64,000 nucleotides of DNA from Pseudorhodobacter aquimaris (GCF_001202025.1 NZ_LGHS01000062.1:1-64000), one strand, 5' to 3'. Counted from the stretch's first letter, positions 35,651 to 47,373 are shown. Numbers and translations: made by a program. Notes: generated by a model from the sequence alone, not told the origin.

Positions 35651-38600
35651 ATGGGTGAGCCTACGCCGGGGCAAAAGGGGCCGCGGCCCGACCGGTGCGA
35701 TTTCATCGGCCCGCCGCAGCCTGCGCTGTTGCTGGAACGCTCGCGCAAGCCCCGCCTTAAACCCAAAAACGCCGTTCGCCGACATCGGCGCGGGACATTC
35801 TGGCTGGTGCCAACGCTGATTTTTTTGTCGCTGGCTGTGGTCTTTGCGGGGCTTGCGCTGACGGGCAAGCCGATCCGCCTGCCGGTCTGGATGGTGGTCG
35901 AGGCCGAGCAGCGGCTGAATACCGCCCTGCGCGATCTGACGCGTGAGGGGACGGCGGTTTCTGTTGGGGGTGCGGTCTTTGTGGTGGATACAGACTGGGT
36001 GCCGCGCCTGGCGCTGGAGGATGTCCGTTTGCTGGAGAAATCCGGCAAGACAGCCGTGTCCTTGCCGGAGTTGCGGGTGGCACTGGATCCCGGAGCCTTG
36101 GCGGGCGGTAACATCCGTCTGCGCAGCTTGCGCCTGATCGGGGCGCGGGTCGATTTGCGGCGACTGGACGACGGGCAGTTCGATCTGGCCTTTGAGGTGC
36201 CCGAGCAGCCCCGACAGGCTGTCGGCCTGTCGGGGTTGATCAAGACCCTTGTTGCGATATTTGAGCAGCCTCTGCTTTCGCATCTGCGTCAGGTGGAGGC
36301 ACAGGCCCTGACATTCCAGATCGAAGACCGGATGCTTGATCGGGTGTGGGATCTGGGCGATGGGCGTTTGCGACTTGTGAACCGCGGTGAAGAGCTGGCG
36401 GTGGAGCTTGGGGTTTCGGTGGCGGGTGATCAGGCGGCCCAAGCCGCGGTGACCCTGATCGCGGCCAAAGCGGATGCCAGTGCGCGTATGACGGTGACAG
36501 TGGACCGTGTACCCGCCGCGGATATCGCGGTGCAGGCCGCCCCCTTGTCATGGCTGGGGGTGCTCGACGCGCCGATATCGGGGCAGATTGCATCGACACT
36601 GGACCAGCAAGGCGCGCTGTCATCGCTTGATGCTTCCTTGACGCTGGACAAGGGTGCATTGCACCCCTCGCCGGATACCAAACCCGTCGCCTTTGAGGGG
36701 GCATCGGTGTTTTTCGGATATGATCCCGCGCAAGAGCGCCTGGACCTGCGCGAATGGACGGTGAACAGTCAGGACCTTGTATTATCCGCATCGGGCCACG
36801 CGTATTTGCCGGGGGTGACGACGGGGATACCGCAGAACATTCTGGCACAGATCCAGATTGATCGTTTGCAACTGGACCCGCAAGACGCGCTGGAAGAGGC
36901 GGTGGTCTTTGACCAGGGCGCATTGGATTTTCGAGTCCGCATGAACCCCTTTGGCATTGATATCGGTCAGGCGGCCTTGATCCAGCAGGGCCAGCGTTTG
37001 CAAGCCTCGGGGGTGGTTGAGGCCGGACCTGAGGGTTGGTCAGTCGCGGTGGATGCCAGCCTTGACCATATCGCGCGGGACGGGCTTTTGGCGGTCTGGC
37101 CGCCAAAGGTGGTTCCCAAAACCCGTGTCTGGGTGGCGGATAATGTACAAGAAGGACAGCTTTCCAACCTGCATGCCGGTTTTCGCAGCGCACCGGGGCA
37201 CGAGCCGCGCTTTTCGCTGGGGTATGACTTTTCCGGTGGCAATGTGCGTTTCTTGAAAACCTTGCCACCGATCCAGAACGGACGCGGTTATTCTGTGGTT
37301 GAGGGTAAATCCTATTCCATGGTGATCGAAGAGGGCACGGTCACCGCCCCCGCAGGGGGGGAGGTTGACGTCGCAGGCAGCATCTTTGCCGTGGGTGATG
37401 TGACGCAAAAACCGGCGCGCGCGCATATCGGGGTCAAGGCGCGCGCCGGTTTGACGGCGGCCCTCTCGCTGCTGGACCAAAAACCCTTTGAATTTATGAC
37501 CAAGGCCAAGCTGCCTGTGGATCTGGGCGATGGCCGCGCCGAGGTCGTGGGACAGATCGATATGCCATTGCGCAAGGGCGTAAAGATTCAGGATGTGGAT
37601 TTCGATGTGGCTGGCACGATCACAGGGTTTTCCTCGGATCAACTGGTGCCGGGGCGCGTGTTGCGTGCAGACCGTTTGGCGGTCCACGTGACGCCCGCCG
37701 GAATGGAAATCGCGGGCAAGGGCGCATTGCAGGATGTGCCCTTCGACGGCCGTTTCAGCAAGGTTTTCACCCCTAAGGCCAAAGGCATTTCCAAGGTCGA
37801 GGGCCGCGCAGAGTTGAGCCATTCTGCCGCCACAAAATTGGGTGTGAACCTGCCTGAAGAGCTGTTGACGGGGCAGGGCTTGGCCGATTTCGTGGTGGAT
37901 CTGCATCAGGGTCAAACCCCGAAACTGTCGCTGCGGTCCGATCTTGGGGGCGTCGGCATGGGGATTTCATCGCTGGGGTGGACCAAAAGCCCGAACACGA
38001 ATGGACAGCTGGCATTGGATATGACCTTGGGCAAGCCCGCCAATGTGGACCGGCTTGCCCTTGATGCTGCGGGGCTGCATGTTACGGGCCAGATCGGCCT
38101 GCTGGAAGGCGGGGGGATGGGGGTTGCGCGCCTGTCCTCGGTCAAACTGGACAATTGGCTTGATGCGCAGGTGGAATTGACGGGGCGGGGTCAAGGGCAA
38201 ACACCTGTTGTTGCGGTCACGGGCGGGATGCTGGATTTGCGCGGATTGCCCGCGCGAGGTGGCGGGGGGCAAGGGCAGGCGGGCACGCCAATGACCATCG
38301 CGCTTGACCGGCTAGTTGTCACCAAGGGGCTTGCGCTAAGCGGGTTTCAAACCGTGATCACCCCCATAGCGGGCGGTGTTGCAGGGGATTTCACGGGGCG
38401 TGTGAACGGGCAAACGACAGTTGCAGGCAGCCTTGCGCCCTCGTTGAAGGGCACGGCGGTGCGCATCCGTTCCAATGATGCGGGGTCGGTTTTCTCGGCG
38501 GCAAATGTGTTTCCCAATGCCGAGGGCGGGGCGCTGGATCTGATCCTGACCCCCACTGGCGACAAAGGCAGCTATGATGGCAGCCTGAAAATGCAAAACA

Positions 38601-39031
38601 TCCGCATCCACAAAGCCCCCGCATTGGCAGAGCTGATCAACGCGATTTCCGTGGTCGGCCTGCTGGACCAGTTGCAAAGCGGCGGGCTGTTGTTTGATGA
38701 GGCCGAGGCCATCTTTCGCTTGACCCCGCGCACCATCCAGATCAACAGGGCGTCGGCCGTGGGGGCGTCGCTTGGCGTGTCGCTTTCGGGGCTATATGTG
38801 CTGACTGGCGGGCGGCTGGATTTGCAGGGTGTGGTCTCGCCGATCTATCTTATCAACCAGATCGGGTCGATTTTTACGCGTAAGGGCGAAGGTTTGTTCG
38901 GCATGAGCTATACGATCAAAGGGACTGCAAAAACGCCGGATGTTTCGGTTAACCCGCTGTCTATTCTGACCCCCGGCATGTTCCGCGAGATATTTCGCAG
39001 CCCGCCACCGCAACTGGAGCCGACTGAGTGA
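35651..39031 (+). CDS. large AsmA-like/DUF3971 envelope protein (YhdP type)
   Basis: 1126 residues. A basic cytoplasmic start ([19 protein letters not shown]) precedes one signal-anchor helix ([21 protein letters not shown]). A long beta-strand-rich periplasmic body follows, with the AsmA-type beginning ([33 protein letters not shown]) and an AsmA C-terminal domain near the end ([34 protein letters not shown]). YhdP/TamB/AsmA proteins form long grooves thought to carry phospholipids to the outer membrane. Its stop overlaps the GTG start of queA. Start at ATG 35651 is likely but its ribosome site is weak. Confidence 0.87.
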   Translation: MGEPTPGQKGPRPDRCDFIGPPQPALLLERSRKPRLKPKNAVRRHRRGTFWLVPTLIFLSLAVVFAGLALTGKPIRLPVWMVVEAEQRLNTALRDLTREGTAVSVGGAVFVVDTDWVPRLALEDVRLLEKSGKTAVSLPELRVALDPGALAGGNIRLRSLRLIGARVDLRRLDDGQFDLAFEVPEQPRQAVGLSGLIKTLVAIFEQPLLSHLRQVEAQALTFQIEDRMLDRVWDLGDGRLRLVNRGEELAVELGVSVAGDQAAQAAVTLIAAKADASARMTVTVDRVPAADIAVQAAPLSWLGVLDAPISGQIASTLDQQGALSSLDASLTLDKGALHPSPDTKPVAFEGASVFFGYDPAQERLDLREWTVNSQDLVLSASGHAYLPGVTTGIPQNILAQIQIDRLQLDPQDALEEAVVFDQGALDFRVRMNPFGIDIGQAALIQQGQRLQASGVVEAGPEGWSVAVDASLDHIARDGLLAVWPPKVVPKTRVWVADNVQEGQLSNLHAGFRSAPGHEPRFSLGYDFSGGNVRFLKTLPPIQNGRGYSVVEGKSYSMVIEEGTVTAPAGGEVDVAGSIFAVGDVTQKPARAHIGVKARAGLTAALSLLDQKPFEFMTKAKLPVDLGDGRAEVVGQIDMPLRKGVKIQDVDFDVAGTITGFSSDQLVPGRVLRADRLAVHVTPAGMEIAGKGALQDVPFDGRFSKVFTPKAKGISKVEGRAELSHSAATKLGVNLPEELLTGQGLADFVVDLHQGQTPKLSLRSDLGGVGMGISSLGWTKSPNTNGQLALDMTLGKPANVDRLALDAAGLHVTGQIGLLEGGGMGVARLSSVKLDNWLDAQVELTGRGQGQTPVVAVTGGMLDLRGLPARGGGGQGQAGTPMTIALDRLVVTKGLALSGFQTVITPIAGGVAGDFTGRVNGQTTVAGSLAPSLKGTAVRIRSNDAGSVFSAANVFPNAEGGALDLILTPTGDKGSYDGSLKMQNIRIHKAPALAELINAISVVGLLDQLQSGGLLFDEAEAIFRLTPRTIQINRASAVGASLGVSLSGLYVLTGGRLDLQGVVSPIYLINQIGSIFTRKGEGLFGMSYTIKGTAKTPDVSVNPLSILTPGMFREIFRSPPPQLEPTE

Positions 39032-40086
39032 AACTCGACGATTTTGATTTCGACCTTCCCGAAGAGCTGATCGCAACCCGCCCCGCGCGCCCGCGCACCG
39101 CCGCGCGTATGCTGGTGGTGGAAGGGGATGCGCTGGCGGATCGCCATGTCTTTGACCTGCCCAAGCTGCTGCGCCGGGGGGATCGTTTGGTGTTGAACAA
39201 TACCCGTGTGATCCCCGCACGGTTGATCGGCGCGCGCCACCGCAATAGCGCCCAAGGCCCGGTCTCGGCCAAGATCGAGGTGACTTTGATGGAGCCGGAC
39301 GCCCAAGGCGGCTGGCGGGCGATGGCCAAGCCCCTGCGCAAGCTCTTGGTGGGGGAGGATATCGTGTTCAAAGGCGGGCTGACCGCAACCGTGGCCGAGA
39401 AATCCGAGACCGACCTGCGGCTGACCTTCAACCACGCGGGCGCTGATTTTGACGCGGCCCTGCAAGCCGCGGGCACCATGCCGTTGCCCCCCTATATCGC
39501 GGCGAAACGTGCGCCTGATGCGCAGGACGATCATGATTACCAAACCGTTTTTGCCCGAAATTCCGGCGCCGTTGCCGCACCTACGGCCTCGTTGCATTTC
39601 GATGATGCGCTTTTGGCCGAGCTGGCCGCGATGGGGGTCGAGATGACTGAGGTGACGCTGCACGTGGGTGCAGGCACCTTCCTTCCGGTCAAGGTCGAGG
39701 ACATCGCAAGCCACAAGATGCATGCTGAATGGGGCGAGGTCACGCCACAGGCCGCAGCCGAGATCAACGCCACCCGTGCTGCGGGCGGGCGGGTGATTCC
39801 CGTGGGCACCACGGCGCTGCGTTTGATCGAATCTGCGGCGCGCGAAACGGGCAAGGTGGAGCCTTGGCAGGGGGAAACCGATATCTTCATTTACCCCGGT
39901 TTCAAATTTCATGCGACTGATGCGTTGATAACAAATTTCCACCTTCCGAAATCGACCCTTTTGATGCTGGTTGCGGCACTCATGGGGCAGTCCCTGATGC
40001 AAAAAGCCTATGCGCATGCTGTTGCCCAAAACTACAGATTCTTCTCTTACGGAGATGCCTCTTTGCTGATAGCACAGGGTGCTTAA
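39028..40086 (+). CDS. queA: S-adenosylmethionine:tRNA ribosyltransferase-isomerase
   Basis: 352 residues starting at GTG 39028, which overlaps the stop of the AsmA-like gene (GTGA). QueA moves the ribose part of SAM onto 7-aminomethyl-7-deazaguanine in tRNA, making epoxyqueuosine. Family blocks: [55 protein letters not shown] and [19 protein letters not shown]. Length is as usual. Transcribed with the AsmA-like gene, though their functions are not obviously linked. Confidence 0.95.
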   Translation: MKLDDFDFDLPEELIATRPARPRTAARMLVVEGDALADRHVFDLPKLLRRGDRLVLNNTRVIPARLIGARHRNSAQGPVSAKIEVTLMEPDAQGGWRAMAKPLRKLLVGEDIVFKGGLTATVAEKSETDLRLTFNHAGADFDAALQAAGTMPLPPYIAAKRAPDAQDDHDYQTVFARNSGAVAAPTASLHFDDALLAELAAMGVEMTEVTLHVGAGTFLPVKVEDIASHKMHAEWGEVTPQAAAEINATRAAGGRVIPVGTTALRLIESAARETGKVEPWQGETDIFIYPGFKFHATDALITNFHLPKSTLLMLVAALMGQSLMQKAYAHAVAQNYRFFSYGDASLLIAQGA

Positions 40087-40163
40087 TCCCCCCGTAAGGT
40101 CGGTTTGATAACAGACTGGGGCCAGCAACAGCCATTGCGGCGACGACAAGAGAAGGCCACGTG

Positions 40164-41435
40164 ATGCTGAGTGTTCTACGAGACTCCTGGGCCCTTTTGC
40201 TGGGTGTGATGCTGCTGGTTCTGGGCAATGGTATGCAAGGCTCGTTGCTGGGTATCCGTGGCGGCCAAGAGGATATGTCGACGTTCCATCTGTCGATCGT
40301 CATGTCCAGCTACTTCCTTGGCTATCTGATCGGTTCTCAAATCGCGCCGAATATGATCCGCCGGGTTGGCCATGTGCGGGTGTTCGCGGCCCTCGGCTCA
40401 CTGATTTCGGCGGTGCTGATCATGTATGCGGTGGCGCCGAACTGGATTGCATGGTCGCTGATGCGCGTGTTGATCGGATTTTCATTTGCCGGGGTGTATA
40501 TCGCGGCGGAAAGCTGGCTTAACGATGCCTCAAGCAACGAGAACCGCGGTCAGGCGCTCTCGCTCTATCTGATCGTGCAGATGATCGGGCTGATTGCGGC
40601 ACAGGGGCTTTTGAACCTTGGCGATCCGGGGGGGTATATCCTGTTCGTGATCCCGTCGATTTTGGTGTCCTTGGCCTTTACCCCGATTTTGCTGTCGGTT
40701 GCCCGGGCGCCTGCGTTTGATACCACCAAACGGCTGACGTTTCGTGCGCTTTATGAGGCGTCGCCTCTGGGCTGTGTGGGGATGTTCATTCTGGGCGGCG
40801 TGTTCTCGGCGCAATACGGCATGGCAGCTGTCTGGGGCACGCAATCGGGCCTGAATGTGCGCGACACAACGATTTTCATCGCCTGTATTTATATCGGCGG
40901 GGTGATCTTTCAATATCCGATCGGGCTGCTGTCGGACAGAATGGACCGCCGACAAGTGATATTCGGTCTGGCTGCCGTGGGCGCGGTCGGCCTGATGATT
41001 CCAGTCGCCATGACCATTCCATTCTGGGCCTTATGTGTTATCGGTGGGCTGGCGGGGGCGGCGGCAAATCCGCTTTATTCGCTGCTGTTGGCCTATGTGA
41101 ATGATTATCTGGACCGCTCGGATATGGCGGGGGCCTCGGCGGGTTTGATGTTCATCAACGGGCTGGGTGCGATCACCGGACCGGTCATCACGGGGTGGGT
41201 CATGGCGATCTATGGGCCCAGCGGTTTTTTCCTGTTCATGGGCGTTTTGTTGGGCATTCTGGCAATCTATACCATTTGGCGGATGACGCAGCGCAAGGGA
41301 ACCGTTGAGGCGACCTCCAGCTATAAAGCCGTGCTGGCATCGGCCACGCAGGTGGTAATGGAGGTGGCAATGATCGAAGGCGACAGCGATAGCCCGGGGG
41401 TCGAACCGGACGATAGCGCCGCAGCTGAGCAGTAA
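40164..41435 (+). CDS. MFS transporter (YcaD-like)
   Basis: 423 residues from ATG 40164, with AGAAGG seven bases upstream. Twelve hydrophobic segments are visible. The loop between helices 2 and 3 reads GSQIAPNMIRRVGHVRVFAALG, the MFS A-motif region, and DRMDRRQVIFGLAAVGAVG repeats it after helix 8. The arrangement and AESWLNDASSNENRGQALSLY, a conserved block in the YcaD/FucP-like group, place it there. Substrate unknown. A soluble acidic tail follows the last helix. Confidence 0.87.
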   Translation: MLSVLRDSWALLLGVMLLVLGNGMQGSLLGIRGGQEDMSTFHLSIVMSSYFLGYLIGSQIAPNMIRRVGHVRVFAALGSLISAVLIMYAVAPNWIAWSLMRVLIGFSFAGVYIAAESWLNDASSNENRGQALSLYLIVQMIGLIAAQGLLNLGDPGGYILFVIPSILVSLAFTPILLSVARAPAFDTTKRLTFRALYEASPLGCVGMFILGGVFSAQYGMAAVWGTQSGLNVRDTTIFIACIYIGGVIFQYPIGLLSDRMDRRQVIFGLAAVGAVGLMIPVAMTIPFWALCVIGGLAGAAANPLYSLLLAYVNDYLDRSDMAGASAGLMFINGLGAITGPVITGWVMAIYGPSGFFLFMGVLLGILAIYTIWRMTQRKGTVEATSSYKAVLASATQVVMEVAMIEGDSDSPGVEPDDSAAAEQ

Positions 41436-41502
41436 CGCAAAAGCCATTGAAATTACATTCCGAACCTGCCACGCTGAACCTTAACAGGGGAGGGACAGGC
41501 CT

Positions 41503-42078
41503 ATGTCAGATCCGATGGAGGTGTTGGATTTCTGGTTACAAAAGGTCGGTGCAAAGGGCTGGTATGAGGTGAATCCGGCGCTGGATGCCGAGATTACGGA
41601 TCGCTTTGGCGACCTTTGGCAGGCGGCTCATGATGGCGGGTTGGAGCATTGGGTTTCTGGAACGGTGGGGACTTTGGCCTATTTGATCGTCACCGATCAG
41701 TTCCCGCGCAATATGTTCCGTGGCGATCCGCGCGCCTTTGCCACCGATACGCTGGCCCGTGATGCCGCCCGGCGCGCCTTGGCCGAAAACTGGGATCTGG
41801 ATGCCCCCACACCGGAACGCCAGTTCTTTTACCTGCCGTTCGAGCATTCCGAGGATGCCGCCGATCAGGCGCTTGCGGTGGACTGTTTTACCACCCGCAT
41901 GGACAACCCGGAGTCCGCACTGCATGCGCGGGCTCATCAGCATATTATCCAAAAGTACGGCCGCTTTCCCTTTCGCAACGCGGCCTTGGGGCGCAAATCG
42001 ACCAAAGCGGAGGAAGCTTTTATGAATGAAGGAGCTTACGGCGCGGTTGTGCGTTCCTTGCAAAAAACGGAGTCATAG
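41503..42078 (+). CDS. DUF924 family protein
   Basis: 191 residues. The DUF924 blocks are present: VLDFWLQKVGAKGWYEVNPALDAEI, LAYLIVTDQFPRNMFRGDPRAFATD, ERQFFYLPFEHSEDAADQ and HQHIIQKYGRFPFRNAALGR. The predicted fold is all-helical and TPR-like. No membrane helix or signal is seen. Function unknown; widely conserved in proteobacteria. Stands alone between the MFS gene and lpd. Confidence 0.88.
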   Translation: MSDPMEVLDFWLQKVGAKGWYEVNPALDAEITDRFGDLWQAAHDGGLEHWVSGTVGTLAYLIVTDQFPRNMFRGDPRAFATDTLARDAARRALAENWDLDAPTPERQFFYLPFEHSEDAADQALAVDCFTTRMDNPESALHARAHQHIIQKYGRFPFRNAALGRKSTKAEEAFMNEGAYGAVVRSLQKTES

Positions 42079-42173
42079 CCATGCAATCAGCGCATAGGGC
42101 CTGCGCAGGAGAAACATTGCTTGAAATAAAGAAATAGTTTAATGGCAAACTACTTTTTCTGAGGAGGAAAGAC

Positions 42174-43568
42174 ATGGCAGCCAAGAAATTTGATGTGGTC
42201 GTTGTAGGCGCGGGTCCGGGGGGCTATGTCGCCGCCATAAGGGCCTCTCAATTGGGGAAATCGGTTGCTATTGTCGAACGCGAAAACCTTGGTGGCATTT
42301 GCCTGAACTGGGGCTGTATCCCGACCAAGGCGCTGTTGCGGTCTGCCGAGGTGTTCCATCTGATGCACCGCGCCAAGGAGTTTGGTCTGGGCGCCAGTGG
42401 ATTGTCATACGATCTTGACGCGGTTGTTGCGCGGTCTCGTGGGGTGGCAAAGCAGCTTTCGGGCGGCATCGGCCATCTGATGAAGAAAAACAAGGTCACC
42501 GTCTTCATGGGCGAGGCCACGTTGCCCGCCAAAGGCAAGGTTTCGGTGAAAACCGACAAGGGCGTGGAAGAGTTGGAAGCGCCTGCGATCATCCTTGCCA
42601 CCGGCGCGCGCGCCCGCACCCTGCCGGGGTTGGAGGCCGACGGTGATCTGGTCTGGACATACCGTCATGCCCTGCAACCCAAGCGGATGCCGAAAAAGCT
42701 GCTGGTGATCGGATCGGGCGCGATTGGTATCGAATTTGCCAGCTTCTTCAATACCTTGGGTGCTGATACCACGGTGGTTGAGGTGATGGACCGTGTGCTT
42801 CCGGTGGAAGATGCCGAAATCTCCGGGCTCGCCAAGAAGGCCTTTGTCAAGCAAGGCATGAAGATCCTGGAAAAGACCACGGTCAAAAAGCTTGAGAAGG
42901 CAAAGGGCAAGGTGACGGCTCATCTCGAAGCGGGCGGCAAGACCGAAACCATGGAGTTTGATACGGTAATTTCGGCGGTGGGCATCGTTGGCAACGTCGA
43001 GAATCTTGGGTTGGAGGCTTTGGGTGTCAAGATTGATCGCACTCATGTTGTGACGGATGAATTCTGCCGCACGGGCGTTGACGGGCTTTATGCCATCGGT
43101 GATATCGCTGGCGCGCCGTGGCTTGCACATAAAGCCAGTCATGAGGGTGTGATGGTGGCAGAGCTGATCGCGGGCAAAAAACCGCATCCGATCAAGCCGA
43201 ATTCCATTGCGGGCTGCACCTATTGTCACCCGCAGGTGGCTTCTGTCGGTTTGACCGAAGCCAAGGCCAAAGAGGCCGGTCACAGCATCAAGGTTGGTCG
43301 TTTTCCTTTTATCGGAAATGGCAAAGCCATTGCTTTGGGTGAATCGGACGGGTTGATAAAGACGATTTTTGACGCCAAAACAGGTGAGCTTCTTGGTGCC
43401 CATATGATCGGTGCAGAGGTGACCGAGTTAATCCAAGGCTATGTCATCGGCCGTCAGCTGGAAACCACCGAAGAGGACCTGATGCACACCGTCTTCCCGC
43501 ATCCGACTTTATCAGAGATGATGCACGAATCGGTTCTGGACGCCTATGGCCAGGTCATTCACATGTAA
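42174..43568 (+). CDS. lpdA: dihydrolipoyl dehydrogenase (E3)
   Basis: 464 residues with a strong ribosome site (TGAGGAGGAAAG). FAD-binding start VVVGAGPGGYVAAIRA, redox pair in GGICLNWGCIPTKALL, NAD-binding GSGAIGIEFASFF, second FAD motif GLYAIGDIAGAPWLAHKA, and the interface HPTLSEMMHE with the catalytic histidine and glutamate. It reoxidises lipoyl groups of 2-oxo acid dehydrogenase complexes and glycine cleavage. No E1 or E2 genes are adjacent here, so which complex it mainly serves cannot be told from the window. Confidence 0.96.
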   Translation: MAAKKFDVVVVGAGPGGYVAAIRASQLGKSVAIVERENLGGICLNWGCIPTKALLRSAEVFHLMHRAKEFGLGASGLSYDLDAVVARSRGVAKQLSGGIGHLMKKNKVTVFMGEATLPAKGKVSVKTDKGVEELEAPAIILATGARARTLPGLEADGDLVWTYRHALQPKRMPKKLLVIGSGAIGIEFASFFNTLGADTTVVEVMDRVLPVEDAEISGLAKKAFVKQGMKILEKTTVKKLEKAKGKVTAHLEAGGKTETMEFDTVISAVGIVGNVENLGLEALGVKIDRTHVVTDEFCRTGVDGLYAIGDIAGAPWLAHKASHEGVMVAELIAGKKPHPIKPNSIAGCTYCHPQVASVGLTEAKAKEAGHSIKVGRFPFIGNGKAIALGESDGLIKTIFDAKTGELLGAHMIGAEVTELIQGYVIGRQLETTEEDLMHTVFPHPTLSEMMHESVLDAYGQVIHM

Positions 43569-43702
43569 ATTGTTCTGAATTCAGCACATAATTGGGCCAA
43601 AGCGAGCTATATTGTAGGCTTGCTTTGGCTAAATATCAGGAACTTCTTGCTGTCTCCTTTCCCTTTTGCGTAATAATTGAGGGGTATATTAGGAGCTTTA
43701 TA

Positions 43703-44329
43703 ATGAAAAAAATTTTGCTGATGACGGCTTTAGCCGCGGCCTGTTCCGGATCGGCCGGTGCTGCGACTTTGCTCAACGGCAGCTTTGAGGCCCCCGGCAC
43801 CTATGGCGGAAGCTTTCAAACCTTGGTCGCGGGGTCCACAGCACTTGACGGCTGGACAATCGAAAGCGGTAGCGTCGACTTGATCAGAAGCTATTGGCAG
43901 CATTCCGATGGGGATTACAGCCTCGATATGAATGGCAGCGCTTTGGGCATTATCTCGCAGCGCGTCGCGGATCTGGTAGTGGGGGCCTATTACGCCCTGT
44001 CTTTTGACATGGCCGGCAATACCTATTACGGCGGCACGATCATGTCGCTGGCGGCATCGATCGAGGGCGCCGGTGGCGTGTTCGAGTTTGACACAGCGGG
44101 TCAAAGCAATTCCGATATGGGCTGGGTGACGCAATCCTTCCAGTTCCAAGCCACGGACACATCGGCCCTACTGCGATTTGCAAGCAATGAAACCGGTGTT
44201 GTTGGCCCGGCCTTGGACAATGTGCGCATCGAAGAGGTTGTCGCCCCTGTTCCCGTTCCGGCCGCTGGTGGCTTGTTGCTGGCAGGGCTTGGGTTGATCG
44301 GCCTTGCGCGCCGTCGCAATCGGTCCTGA
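43703..44329 (+). CDS. secreted protein with VPxPA-CTERM sorting tail
   Basis: 208 residues from ATG 43703 (AGGAG upstream). Signal peptide MKKILLMTALAAACSGSAGA, then a beta-sandwich beginning LLNGSFEAPGTYGGSFQTL and GWTIESGSVDLI, like DUF642/choice-of-anchor C proteins. It ends VAPVPVPAAGGLLLAGLGLIGLARRRNRS: a proline motif, a membrane helix and a basic end, as in VPLPA-CTERM signals processed by exosortase systems. No exosortase is in the window. Terminated by the hairpin at 44347-44372. Confidence 0.82.
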   Translation: MKKILLMTALAAACSGSAGAATLLNGSFEAPGTYGGSFQTLVAGSTALDGWTIESGSVDLIRSYWQHSDGDYSLDMNGSALGIISQRVADLVVGAYYALSFDMAGNTYYGGTIMSLAASIEGAGGVFEFDTAGQSNSDMGWVTQSFQFQATDTSALLRFASNETGVVGPALDNVRIEEVVAPVPVPAAGGLLLAGLGLIGLARRRNRS

Positions 44330-44346
44330 TTGTGACGTAACCATTG

Positions 44347-44376
44347 GGCCGCTTCTGATCCGGGCGGCCTTCTTTC
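44347..44376 (+). terminator. intrinsic terminator after the CTERM protein gene
   Basis: GGCCGC (44347-44352) pairs with GCGGCC (44364-44369), followed by TTCTTT. Confidence 0.65.
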
Positions 44377-44414
44377 CTGTTCTGGGACAGTGAAATTTGC
44401 TCAATCACGCTTAT

Positions 44415-44429
44415 GTTCATACAATGTTC
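44415..44429. promoter_or_regulatory. LexA (SOS) box upstream of uvrA
   Basis: GTTCATACAATGTTC matches the alphaproteobacterial LexA consensus GTTC-N7-GTTC exactly and lies 66 bases before the uvrA start. uvrA is a classical SOS gene in this group. Confidence 0.88.
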
Positions 44430-44494
44430 ACGCTTAATGGTTGGAGACTCGGATAAAACCCCCTATCTATGGCTTTGAATAACCGGGGGCAGGC

Positions 44495-47347
44495 ATGGCC
44501 GAGCATAAATTTATCGAAGTACGTGGCGCGCGGGAACATAACCTGAAGGGCGTCGACGTGGATATTCCGCGCGACCAGCTGGTTGTGATCACGGGGCTGT
44601 CAGGCTCTGGAAAATCCAGCCTCGCCTTTGATACCATCTATGCCGAAGGTCAGCGCCGCTACGTCGAGAGCCTCTCGGCCTATGCCCGCCAATTTCTTGA
44701 TATGATGGGCAAACCGGATGTGGACCACATCTCTGGTCTGTCCCCTGCGATCTCGATCGAACAGAAAACCACCTCGAAAAACCCGCGCTCTACTGTCGGG
44801 ACGGTGACCGAGATCTATGACTACATGCGTTTGCTTTTTGCGCGTACGGGCACGCCCTTCAGCCCGACGACCGGCAAGCCGATCACGGCGCAGCAGGTGC
44901 AGGATATGGTCGACATCATCATGGCAATGGAGGAAGGGACGCGAGCCTATCTGCTGGCGCCCATCATCCGTGACCGGAAAGGCGAGTATAAAAAAGAGTT
45001 TCTCGATCTGCGCAAACAGGGGTTTCAGCGGGTCAAAGTGAACGGCGAATTCTATGAGCTGGAAGATGCGCCGACGCTGGATAAGAAATTCCGCCATAAT
45101 ATCGACGTGGTGGTCGACCGGATTATCGTCAAGGAAGGGATAGAGACCCGCCTTGCGGACAGCCTGCGCACGGCGTTGAATTTGGCCGATGGCATCGCGA
45201 TTTTGGAAACTGCGGGTGACGAGCCTGTTCGCACGACATTCTCGGAAAAATTCGCCTGTCCCGAGTCCGGCTTTACAATTCCCGAAATCGAGCCGCGGCT
45301 TTTTTCCTTTAATGCGCCTTTTGGGGCCTGTCCGGTTTGTGATGGTTTAGGGGTTGAACTATTTTTTGATGAACGTCTTGTGGTGCCTGATCAAAACCTG
45401 ACCTTGGCGCAAGGGGCGCTGGCGCCTTGGGCCAAGTCCAAGTCGCCCTATTTCACCCAGACGATTGATTGTATTGCGAAACACTATCAATTCGACAAGA
45501 AAACCAAGTGGAAAGACCTGCCCGAAAAAGTAAGGGAAATCTTTTTGCGCGGCTCTGGCGAGGAAGAAATCGCCTTTCGTTATGACGAGGGCGGGCGCAT
45601 CTATCAGGTCAGCCGCGTGTTTGAGGGCGTGATCCCGAATATGGAACGCCGGTTCCGTGAAACCGATAGCAACTGGGTCCGCGAAGAGTTTGAGCGTTAT
45701 CAGAACAACCGGCCCTGTGGTGCTTGTAACGGCTACCGTTTGCGCCCCGAGGCGCTGGCCGTCAAAATTGCGGGGCTTCATGCGGGCGAGGTCGTGCAGA
45801 TGTCCATTCAGGAGGCCCATGATTGGATCGGCCATGTGCCAGAGCATCTGACCAACCAAAAGAACGAAATTGCCCGCGCGATCCTCAAGGAAATCCGCGA
45901 ACGCCTTGGGTTTTTGGTGAATGTCGGGCTGAACTATCTGTCGCTCTCGCGTAATGCCGGTACGCTTTCGGGTGGGGAAAGCCAGCGGATCCGGCTTGCA
46001 TCACAGATCGGTTCGGGGCTGACCGGGGTGCTTTATGTGCTGGATGAGCCCTCGATCGGGCTGCATCAACGCGACAATGACCGGCTTTTGACCACGCTCA
46101 AGAACCTGCGTGATCAGGGTAATTCGGTGATTGTGGTCGAACATGACGAGGATGCGATCCGCGAGGCGGATTATGTTTTCGACATGGGGCCGGGGGCAGG
46201 GGTGCATGGTGGTATGGTGGTATCCCATGGGACGCCTGCGCAGGTCATGGCTGATCCGGCCAGCCTGACGGGGCAGTATCTGCAAGGCACGCGCGAAATT
46301 CCGGTGCCTGCGGTGCGGCGCAAAGGCTCAGGGAAAAAGGTGACGGTGGTCAAGGCCTCGGGCAATAATCTGCAGAATGTGACGGTCGACTTTCCTCTGG
46401 GCAAGTTCGTTTGTGTGACCGGGGTTTCGGGCGGCGGGAAATCGACGCTGACGCTGGAGACCCTGTATAAAACTGCCGCGACACGGCTGAATGGCGCACG
46501 GGAAACCCCTGCACCTTGTGAGACGATCAAAGGGTTTGAGCATCTCGACAAGGTTATCGATATTGACCAACGCCCCATCGGGCGTACGCCCCGTTCCAAC
46601 CCTGCCACCTATACCGGTGCCTTTACCCCGATCCGCGACTGGTTTGCGGGGCTGCCTGAATCCAAAGCCCGCGGCTATGCGCCGGGCCGGTTCAGTTTTA
46701 ACGTCAAGGGAGGACGTTGTGAGGCCTGTCAGGGGGACGGGCTGATCAAGATCGAGATGCATTTCCTACCCGATGTTTATGTTGAGTGTGAGACCTGCAA
46801 AGGCAAACGCTACAACCGTGAGACATTGGAAATTAAGTTCAAGAACAAAAGCATATCGGATGTTCTTGATATGACGGTTGAAGATGCGCAAAGCTTTTTT
46901 CAAGCGGTTCCAAGCATTCGTGAAAAGATGGACGCGCTGGTGCGCGTGGGGCTTGGTTATATCAAGGTCGGCCAGCAGGCGACGACCCTTTCGGGCGGTG
47001 AGGCGCAGCGTGTCAAATTGTCAAAGGAGCTGGCGCGGCGCGCAACCGGGCGCACGCTCTACATCCTTGATGAGCCAACGACGGGCCTGCATTTCGAGGA
47101 TGTGAAAAAGCTGTTGGAGGTGCTGCACGAGCTGGTTGACCAAGGCAATACGGTCATCGTGATCGAGCATAACCTCGATGTGGTCAAGACGGCCGATTGG
47201 GTCATTGATATCGGTCCCGAGGGGGGCGATGGGGGCGGCCAGATCGTAGCCAAAGGCACGCCTGAGGATGTCGCCAAGGTTGAGGCCAGCCATACGGGGC
47301 GTTATCTGAAAGGGATGCTGAAGCCGCGAAAAATGGCCGCGGAGTAA
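44495..47347 (+). CDS. uvrA: excinuclease ABC subunit A
   Basis: 950 residues. Two ABC ATPase units: the first P-loop is [20 protein letters not shown] near residue 31, the second is [15 protein letters not shown] near 645. Zinc-module cysteines are in [19 protein letters not shown] and [21 protein letters not shown] signatures [16 protein letters not shown] and [16 protein letters not shown] are complete. UvrA finds DNA lesions and loads UvrB in nucleotide excision repair. Preceded by a LexA box and followed by a terminator. Confidence 0.97.
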   Translation: MAEHKFIEVRGAREHNLKGVDVDIPRDQLVVITGLSGSGKSSLAFDTIYAEGQRRYVESLSAYARQFLDMMGKPDVDHISGLSPAISIEQKTTSKNPRSTVGTVTEIYDYMRLLFARTGTPFSPTTGKPITAQQVQDMVDIIMAMEEGTRAYLLAPIIRDRKGEYKKEFLDLRKQGFQRVKVNGEFYELEDAPTLDKKFRHNIDVVVDRIIVKEGIETRLADSLRTALNLADGIAILETAGDEPVRTTFSEKFACPESGFTIPEIEPRLFSFNAPFGACPVCDGLGVELFFDERLVVPDQNLTLAQGALAPWAKSKSPYFTQTIDCIAKHYQFDKKTKWKDLPEKVREIFLRGSGEEEIAFRYDEGGRIYQVSRVFEGVIPNMERRFRETDSNWVREEFERYQNNRPCGACNGYRLRPEALAVKIAGLHAGEVVQMSIQEAHDWIGHVPEHLTNQKNEIARAILKEIRERLGFLVNVGLNYLSLSRNAGTLSGGESQRIRLASQIGSGLTGVLYVLDEPSIGLHQRDNDRLLTTLKNLRDQGNSVIVVEHDEDAIREADYVFDMGPGAGVHGGMVVSHGTPAQVMADPASLTGQYLQGTREIPVPAVRRKGSGKKVTVVKASGNNLQNVTVDFPLGKFVCVTGVSGGGKSTLTLETLYKTAATRLNGARETPAPCETIKGFEHLDKVIDIDQRPIGRTPRSNPATYTGAFTPIRDWFAGLPESKARGYAPGRFSFNVKGGRCEACQGDGLIKIEMHFLPDVYVECETCKGKRYNRETLEIKFKNKSISDVLDMTVEDAQSFFQAVPSIREKMDALVRVGLGYIKVGQQATTLSGGEAQRVKLSKELARRATGRTLYILDEPTTGLHFEDVKKLLEVLHELVDQGNTVIVIEHNLDVVKTADWVIDIGPEGGDGGGQIVAKGTPEDVAKVEASHTGRYLKGMLKPRKMAAE

Positions 47348-47373
47348 AAAAGGGGGCCTGTGCCCCCCTTTTC
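47347..47373. terminator. intrinsic terminator between uvrA and DUF2892 gene
   Basis: A run of A plus GGGGGC pairs with GCCCCCC plus TTTT (about 47348-47372) around a small loop. It lies between convergent genes and carries A- and T-runs on its two sides, so it may work both ways. Confidence 0.78.
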
